Assembly (NCBI GenBank): GCA_037355855.1
Contig: CM074768.1
Coordinates: 1,240,001-1,304,000, forward strand
Source of the DNA: Pseudo-nitzschia pungens
Lineage: Eukaryota; Bacillariophyta; Bacillariophyceae; Bacillariales; Bacillariaceae
Length of the DNA: 64,000 bases
Direction of reading: 5' to 3'
Every line of letters starts with the position of its first letter. Positions within the stretch are counted from its first letter, which is position 1. Of the stretch, positions 57,355 through 64,000 are shown piece after piece. The notes under the pieces were generated by a model. It was not told the origin of the DNA, ran no database searches, and saw only the letters and a program-made list of their open reading frames with translations. The translations under genes were made by a program, and so were the position numbers.

Positions 57355-57704
57355 GTTGTTATTTTCGTAATCGATAGAGGCACGGGTTGGCAGTTAATGG
57401 ACAATTTTTTGTTTCTTTCGACAAGATTCCAAATTCCAAAATAGGTCTCATCCATAGAGACAGATCTAGTTCTTCTGTTGGGTGCACAATTTTTATATGT
57501 GTTCTAGAATTCCGGGGATGCTAATATGTAGTACTCCGATATGTAATTCCGGGAATCGTTCATTACAGCAACCTGAAACAGTTCAGTGTGAGGAAGTACG
57601 CAGTGAGATCTTAATTCATAGGAAGTGTACTAGTACCGTACAGTATTTTTGATTTTTGTTCTTTTCTCTCTTCAAAAAAAAAACTGGTAGTCCTAAGATT
57701 ACTT

Positions 57705-58370
57705 GTACCCGTGAAAAATTATAATGGATCACGTTTACCATAATGGATCACGTCGAGTGACAGCATCTTTGCTTTTTGCAATATCTCCTTGCATACACCA
57801 CCTCTGTTCAAAGTAAAGACATCATCTGTTAGCTAACACTCTCTACTCTACAATGCTCTATATTCACTTTCAAACAATCTTGCTTATTCTTCCCTTAGTA
57901 AGCTCTCAAATACAGAAATTGGGGCAAAAATTGTGTGTTTTTGAGTGACAGCATCAAGCCAGCCATGTCTGTGGATTTAACTGCAAATTAGTATGGCGCA
58001 CTTTCGGTTGGAGAATTTTTTTTTTGTTTCGAAGGATTCTTTTTTTGTTTTGGTTTCCCCTTTTTTTTGGTCAAGATGCTGTCACTCAATTGTATGGTTG
58101 CGTGTAGAAAATGTACCAATTTCTACATTTACCGCAATGGATCAAAATTTGGGATTCTGGCGACAAAACCACTAACTACCGGGGGCCAAAGCTATGGATG
58201 TAAGTCACCGATTTCAACAGGAGTTGTTGCAAACAGTCGGTTTAGAGTGTTTATGAACAGGTTGTAACTTTTGTTGAAGAGGTTTCCGTTACTGGGAGGA
58301 GGTATTTGGTCAGATAGTGAAGCAACAATCTGTCACTCTGACGTGATCCATTTTAATTTTTCAAGGGTAC
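57705..58370. mobile_element. 666-bp MITE with 30-bp inverted ends
   Basis: Left end GTACCCGTGAAAAATTATAA (then TGGATCACGT) at 57705; right end, reversed, GTACCCTTGAAAAATTAAAA (then TGGATCACGT) ending 58370. Two mismatches or so in 30. A second inner pair, GAGTGACAGCATC (about 57942) and GATGCTGTCACTC (about 58074), also pairs, and TAATGGATCACGT is duplicated at 57721 and 57740. No target duplication was recognised and no coding frame. Confidence 0.65.
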
Positions 58371-58731
58371 TGTACTGCGTACGAAGTAAGGCTACTGTAC
58401 TTCGCACTAACATTCTACAAGTAACCTTAGAAGTAGTACGAAGTAAGGTTACGTAGTAATTTAAACCTTACTTTGTAGTAAAAAAATAAGAGATTACTTC
58501 TATGGGAGCCTGGAATGCAGATACAACAATCGCAGTCAAAGGGAACACAGATAGTGTATTTTGAGTCGGAATTCTTTGATTGGTACGCTAATCTGGTAAA
58601 AAACCAAAATGGGGATGAATTTGGTACGCAAATCTGATAATCAAAACAGATGATACTTCCCACCATATGCTCGACAGTGTTTAACAGTAGGGCAATATTG
58701 CGTGCACCGAGAGAAAAACACAAATGGTGCA

Positions 58732-59250
58732 CGGTAACATGCACGACAACATGCAAAATAACATGCACGATAACATGCACGAAAATACCTTAAGTAATGA
58801 TTTCAGACTATCAACAGTAAATATCAATCACCGTATTAAATTTTCAATACACATTAGAACATTTAAGATGGAGATTCAATTTATCACAGTCAACCTGGTC
58901 AAAAGTTAAAAATTTAACATGTAAATTTAAGAATCTTCTGTACTGGGGGGCCGACGGGGTATGTCCTCATACAGGAACAACCCGGCATGAGTACAATTAG
59001 TACAATTTAACACGTACCTGGCCGACTGGGTACCCGGTTTGTACCGGGTTGTCTCCGACCGAGTTGTAACAGGTTAGCCGGCCAGTACAGAAGATTTTTG
59101 AATCTATGTGTTGACCGTGTTAAAATTAAATCTCCATCTTAAATGTTCTAATGTGTATTGAAAATTTAATGTGGTGATTGATATTTACCGTTGATAGTCT
59201 GAAATCGTTACTTAAGATATTTTTTTTACCGTACATGTAACTGTGCATGT
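58732..59250. repeat. giant hairpin with arms of about 170-210 bp
   Basis: Left arm 58732-58946 and right arm about 59082-59250. Blocks such as CTTAAGTAATGATTTCAGAC, ATATCAATCAC, CAATACACATTAGAACATTT, AAGATGGAGATT and AATCTTCTGTACTGG recur inverted in mirror order with few mismatches. The left tip carries four ACATGCAC units, echoed once or twice on the right. The loop is GC-rich with repeated ACCCGG/CCGGGT words. Confidence 0.85.
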
Positions 59251-59307
59251 TATGGTGCATGATAATGTCGTATCTGTATCTACGTTCCAGGCGCCTCCAG
59301 GCTCCCT

Positions 59308-60263
59308 TATGAAGACATTCAAGGTGGGTGCTATGATCTGTGCTAAGGCTCCTGTGTAGGAGAGTGTACTGGGGCTACAGGCAGCAGCCTCCAGTAGCTG
59401 ACTAACAGGTGCTGAGCTGAGTGCTGAGCTGTGTGCTAAGTTGGTAGCATACAGGCTTAGCAACAGGCTTAGCAACAGGCTTAGCAACAGGCTTAGCAGC
59501 AGGCTTAGCAACAGGCTTAGCAACAGGCTTAGCAGCAGGCTTAGCAACAGGCTTAGCAGCAGACCTATATCCTGCTTAGTATGGGTGCTAGCAGAGTTTA
59601 CTAGGGTCGCCGCGTACGATTTGTACCAATCGTACGTACCCCGAGTAAAGCACCTTTTTATGGTGTAGCTAAATGCTACAGGGTTAGGGTTGCTAAGGCT
59701 ACGAGATACTGATGGTGCTAACCTACCATAATATCATGCTAAGATACTATGCTACCGCCGGGGTCGGGTCATTGGTGTATAATATATACCATGACCGGAT
59801 ACCCGGCCCAAACAGTTACCCAACGCGCTAGCATACGCGAGCTAGCGCTAGCACACGATTCGATCTAATTAATCGGAGATACCCTACGATACTCCGATAC
59901 GGTACGCTACTCGTAGAATACAGTACCAGAGCTACAGAGCGCTGTTATATATACGAGTTAGCGGATCGATGTCACGATACGAGCTGAGCTGTGCTCAGCT
60001 CCCTTTATTCACTCTTTCTAAAATAGACACCTATCATGCCCTCCCCTTTCGATCGATTCCGATGTACCTCTAGGGAAGTGCCTTGTATTGCCTAAGTGTA
60101 TGCAATAGACCTTGAACAGTCCACTGTAGACTCACGATTTGCCAGGACCTTATGTGTTATTATTGTTAGTAAGGCTTTCCCCTATTTTTTAGACCAGTAT
60201 GAGACAGTTTATCTACGAGTCGATTAAGTTCCCCGAAGACCGCTGACGAGCGGATATCAACGC
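59308..60263 (+). repeat. solo LTR of the CoDi-like family
   Basis: 956 bp beginning TATGAAGACATTCAAGG and ending GGATATCAACGC, the same outline as the LTRs at 34841 and 52651 but diverged by scattered substitutions and indels. It has nine instead of six 12-bp GGCTTAGCAACA units (59454-59561). Flanks TCCCT (59303-59307) and ACCCT (60264-60268) are a near-perfect 5-bp duplication. No interior or second LTR is present, so it arose by LTR-LTR recombination. Confidence 0.85.
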
Positions 60264-60435
60264 ACCCTGGCGATCTAGGTGCTCGGAAAGCAGATACCGA
60301 ATTTTCCCCATTTTGGTTTTTTACCCTATTAGCGTAGTAAGGTTACCCACCAAAAAATTTCGACTCAAAATACGAGTACCCTATCTGGGTTCCCTTCGAC
60401 TTCGTTTGCGGTACGATATTTGCGTTCCAGGCTCC

Positions 60436-61029
60436 TTACGATCTACGATCCCGATCGAACTGAGACTATGTATATATTATACTAGTATGTAATATATGAT
60501 ATGGGAGTATGACTCGTTATCATGATTCATGGCAACGATATGCGACCAAAATTAACACAAACGGTCTTCTTTCAAGTCACATCGAGTCTTGAAAAGAAAA
60601 CATTATGATAAGCCTTCTTAATCAAATCCACCAAACACATGAAAACATAACGAACATTGCAAGTCCCATATTGGAAATTTTAAACAGACTCCGTCTTTTT
60701 TTCTGCCATCTGTTCAAAAAAGTTCCATCCGATATCCGATTGTTCAAATTCGTTTTTGAAACGATGGTGTGTCACATCAGCAGTTTGAACGGAGACTGGC
60801 TCAGTGATCGGCAGAATTTCCTATTGACGTACTGTACGTGGTACCAAGTACGAGTACATACTGTTGACTATTGTGTACTGCATTGAGTACTACGCTGCAA
60901 TTCAAATCTTCTTTCGGATTTTGAGTTGTAGCTTGATGCGAAGAGTTTATTCCCACAGACAAGTCGAAGTCATTTTCTAATCATCCAAGGCAAACTATCA
61001 AGACTGAAAAGTTGCTGCGTCTAAAGAAT
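60436..61029. other. intergenic region upstream of the SET paralogue
   Basis: AT-rich 5' flank, without recognised gene or repeat. Short frames here lack any domain. Confidence 0.45.
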
Positions 61030-61914
61030 ATGTGGTCCTTTTTCGAAAGCACGATTAATAAGGATGACGACCATCAACAGCTGACAAACATTGTCACCGG
61101 ATGTGCCAAATCCAATCGCGCAGTGAACGGTAAGTATGATCCAGCGACATGGATGTTCTTGCAAGAAGCTCACGACCGCGTCAAGAGCAGGTACGCTGGG
61201 GAGAGACACACTTCGAAAAGGAGCCGATCAACGGGAGGTCAATTCGAAGACATCCCACACACGGGGATGAAAGTGCCTTTCGGCGTCCAAGTCAATCCTC
61301 TTACCAACCTACGACAGGTCTACGTGAAACGCGACATTCCCAAGGGATTTCAGCTCTGGGAACCACTTCATTATCACACGTTTAGCAGCGAGCACGGCTA
61401 CGTCGAATTCTTGAAGGAATTGCCACAGCACTTACAGTGTGACGTCTTGGAGTGGACCCATCCCTCTTATGAAAACAACGATGTTTTTGTCGATATTACA
61501 CTCGACGAGGGAACTTTCATTCAGGAGGCAACCAATCCCGAACAAGTCAACATTGATATTGACTGCGTAGCACTACGGGAAATCATGGCTGGAGAGTTCG
61601 TGTACATGAACATGACAGAACACTTTGCTGCCGACAGCAGTGTTGCTTGGCTCGAAACGATTCGTTCAGATGCCTGGAGACGTACCGGACTCGGTATGCG
61701 TAGCAGAAGCAATATAGGAAATGGCGGGCAAGAAGTAAATCATGCCAAAGACCATGCCGTTGTTGTTGCTCCAACAATGGCGGTCTTGTCCGTATTGTTT
61801 TTTGTCATGAAATCCTTTCGCCGAGGGAAAACAATGAAATCCTCATTATATAATTACGAATATGTCGATAACGGCACTTCGTTTTACAGTGCGGGAAAGA
61901 CCAAGATTGCGTAA
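61030..61914 (+). CDS. degenerate SET-domain paralogue with C-terminal membrane anchor
   Basis: 294 residues from the ATG at 61030. The layout equals the protein at 17261-18151: FGVQVNPLTNLRQVYVKRDIPKGFQLW, LPQHLQCDVLEW (compare LDHDLQCDALLW), TLDEGTFIQEAT, then INIDIDCVALREIMAGEF, and a terminal hydrophobic helix VVVAPTMAVLSVLFFVMKS with a basic tail. But FVNHGETEN of the other copy has become FIQEATNPE, and GEELLENYTEF has become GEFVYMNMTEH, so the NH motif and the catalytic Tyr of SET enzymes are missing. It is therefore probably not a methyltransferase; a binding or regulatory role is inference. Confidence 0.75.
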   Translation: MWSFFESTINKDDDHQQLTNIVTGCAKSNRAVNGKYDPATWMFLQEAHDRVKSRYAGERHTSKRSRSTGGQFEDIPHTGMKVPFGVQVNPLTNLRQVYVKRDIPKGFQLWEPLHYHTFSSEHGYVEFLKELPQHLQCDVLEWTHPSYENNDVFVDITLDEGTFIQEATNPEQVNIDIDCVALREIMAGEFVYMNMTEHFAADSSVAWLETIRSDAWRRTGLGMRSRSNIGNGGQEVNHAKDHAVVVAPTMAVLSVLFFVMKSFRRGKTMKSSLYNYEYVDNGTSFYSAGKTKIA

Positions 61915-62600
61915 AAAAGATCGAAGGAAAAAAAGGAAGTTCACTCCTCGGTGAGGAAAGAGTAACAACGATGTTATCTTTCCGATACCAGGACGCCGAA
62001 TGCTACGTAATGAGTATCGAAGGTAAGAATGAAAAGGTAATTTGGACCTACAACTTTCGGCACAGAAACAACTATCATCTTCTAGGGGCGGACAGTAGAC
62101 ATTAGAAATATCAAGTGATGATCATCTTTCCTTTCGAGTCATTCGGCTATTGGTGAGAGCATCCTCGAAGTCAAAAGAATCGAGAAATATACGTTTACAT
62201 ACAATTATACGACTCTGTAAAAATAAGCAATACTCGAAATGAAATGAACCGACGAGCAGCCAGAATTACCATCAACTGGTTGTGTGGAAGTGTTGTTCCA
62301 CGGCGGATTTGAGGTGATAGAACAAAAGTGTCACCTCGACCGGTGTGCTGCTTAATCTTGTCTCCGGTGGATATTGTAAAATGCTTGAAGGTTTGAGATT
62401 AGATCAAATTAAGACTGTTTTCTTGTGGAGAAACAGTGATTTCGAACATCTTTTTCCAATCCACTGTTTAGTAGAAGATGAAGATACAGAAAACTCTTGT
62501 GCAATGAAATGCAGTATTACTATGATGTGCTCTTGTAAATACTTTTTGGGACAAATTCCAAATCCTGGTGAAACTGAAACTAGTTGATTATAAAATGATG
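61915..62600. other. 3' flank of the SET paralogue, no gene seen
   Basis: Transition from CpG-containing host-like sequence to AT-rich sequence. A TGTCACCTCGACCGGTG word at about 62328 is the last clearly host-like stretch. No supported feature. Confidence 0.4.
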
Positions 62601-64000
62601 GAAACATTTGTGTCAGAAGTGTAGACCTTTGCTTTCTTTTTCACTCCCTGTCCCTAGAGTTTTTGTATAAGTTAGTACAAAGTGCAGTTTCAACACATTG
62701 AAGTCTGCTATGGTTGCATGTTGTTGTTCCTTTATTCCTTCTGCCATCCTAATATTGGCCATTCTGATTTCTTGCGTGGAATATTCTTCTTGTCAGATGT
62801 TGATTATTCTCTTCCCAAGCCCATCACAGGTCAAAGTTCATGATATCCAACGCAATACTTGCACATTATTATGAAATAAAACTGGCACATTCGATATTTA
62901 CTAAAAGAGATTAGGTCTATGCAGTCCTGTACATAAAACTAGTAGTATATGTCACTCATTGTGTTTTAATTATCAGTTTTTGTACTCATGCAAGCTTTGT
63001 TGCCAGTCAATCTTTCCAGGCTAATACACAGTGTACCCGCAACCACTCAGTGACCTCACACTCTATGTTGGTGCTCATTGATGACCAGACAGCAAATTTT
63101 TGAATCCCAAGGAAGAAATACAACTTCCAATCCCATTCAAAAATATCCCTGGGTCCTGTTGTCAATGCTAGGGGTGTCTGAGAGGGAGGGCACCAAAATA
63201 AATGCTGCAGCCCTTGAGGAATTATCATTGAAAAATAGTGATTTGTTCTACCTATTCAATGGTCATTCACAACAGGTCAAAATTGAAATATTTTCACTTT
63301 TTCTTCACCAATCCTTCAGGATCTCCACATTATTTTGTATTTTACACTGGGGTAGTGTTACTGCTGTATAACAATAACAAATACTAGATGTTGCAACCCA
63401 CATCAGCTAGTACTCAATGTGACCAGGGGTTTTCATTCACTTATATTAATGTCCATGATTCCTCCTGGTCTCTGAAAACTCAATGATTTCTATCTGCTAC
63501 AGAGAGATAGTGGTACTGGCACACTGGGTTTTTGGAACTGAGTGAGGAGGTTGGGTCATACATGACCAAAACTGAGTTTCTTGGTGTGGTAATTCTTCTG
63601 GTGGCACAAATGAGTCACCCTTAATAACACATGATGAACAAACAAAGTAGTTTCTGCAACTGTCTTTCAAATGCCTGTGGTATGTGTAGTAGTAAAAAAT
63701 AGGAATTGTGATTGGATTTCAGTGGGGAGTCTCCACACTTGCAATAATATCATTGCTTCTTCTGAAGAAAGTAGTAGCAAAGTAGCAGCATATGAAGAAT
63801 TAGCAAGTAGAGTACAAATGTCACATTTGGATACAGCAGTATGCAGTAGTGAAGTCCTACTGCACACTATTGTTGGGAAAGTGGCTCCTGGCTCTCAGTC
63901 CATTTCACAACTTTGAGCAAAACATCATTTTGCATGTTCCTGATGCTTTTAGTATTGCTTATCTTTTGGCAACACCTTTTCATTCATGACTGATATCAGT
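62600..64000. other. CpG-depleted region without recognisable gene
   Basis: About 1.4 kb where only a handful of CpG dinucleotides occur up to about 63040 and I find none after that, while TpG and CpA are abundant. Open frames reach only about 70-100 codons and show no domain. It may be a decayed, formerly methylated transposon that continues past the window edge; this is inference. Confidence 0.45.

Larger units (their letters stand above)
58504..60435. mobile_element. inverted-repeat element containing a foldback and a solo LTR
   Basis: Left arm GGGAGCCTGGAATGCA (58504) through GTAAAAAACCAAAATGGGG (58596-58614); right arm is the inverse, CCCCATTTTGGTTTTTTAC at 60306-60324 out to CGTTCCAGGCTCC ending 60435. 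The arms share blocks AAGGGAAC-CAGATAG, GTATTTTGAGTCG and ACGCTAAT in mirror order over about 130 bp. A further GGAGCCTGGA end, inverted, occurs at about 59296-59306, so two related elements may be overlaid. Inside lie the hairpin at 58732-59250 and the solo LTR at 59308-60263. Confidence 0.55.

Noticed and set aside
59212..59547. Leu/Ser-repeat frame on the minus strand (and its Arg/Leu/Ser plus-strand mirror)
   Set aside because: Pure translation of the 12-bp repeats in the solo LTR.
62345..63916. Small open frames of 66-97 codons at the right end
   Set aside because: They occur on both strands, overlap, have no domain, and lie in CpG-depleted AT-rich sequence where frames of this size are expected by chance.

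Overview
The window looks like nuclear DNA of a diatom, most likely a pennate one. That is inference, supported by a phytoene synthase with a diatom-type bipartite plastid leader (hydrophobic signal peptide, then a Phe-containing cleavage site), a Copia-like (CoDi-type) LTR retrotransposon with a YVDD reverse transcriptase, long intron-free genes with very low-complexity tracts, eukaryotic tRNA genes, and CpG-rich host sequence. No bacterial-style operons are present.

Host genes lie mainly in 1-34 kb and at 61-62 kb: the 3' end of an unknown gene (3-107), a TKL-like protein kinase (1094-4012), phytoene synthase (6084-7439), a very large repeat-bearing type II membrane protein (10219-15132), a SET-domain protein with a C-terminal membrane anchor (17261-18151), a PINX1/PXR1-like G-patch protein (18767-19618), a tight Asn-Lys-Gln tRNA cluster (26236-26468), a 1421-residue Pro/Ser-rich protein with a small Cys/His zinc motif (26979-31244), a glutathione S-transferase (33461-34168) and a degenerate paralogue of the SET protein (61030-61914).

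The rest is a dense and readable record of transposition. At 8-9.8 kb a DD38E transposase gene is split by a 536-bp foldback element. At 20-24 kb a PIF/Harbinger element (DUF6818-type DNA-binding gene plus DDE_Tnp_4 transposase) is split by a 1621-bp gag-only LTR element with two 261-bp LTRs and a CCTTC duplication. From 34.4 to 53.7 kb there is a nest: a small hAT-type element (8-bp duplication CCAGTCAG) contains an 18.7-kb CoDi-like retrotransposon with apparently identical 930-bp LTRs, which itself contains a 6.9-kb LINE and a 2-kb LINE-derived element carrying a 150-bp tandem repeat. Removing each insert together with one target duplication restores the interrupted frame wherever the target was coding.

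From 53.7 to 60.4 kb follow further non-autonomous elements (a second hAT-type copy, several inverted-repeat MITEs, nested foldbacks), a second Harbinger copy and a solo LTR of the CoDi family. The last 1.4 kb (62.6-64 kb) is strikingly poor in CpG and has no recognisable gene. All structural statements come from reading the sequence by eye; no alignment or database search was run.
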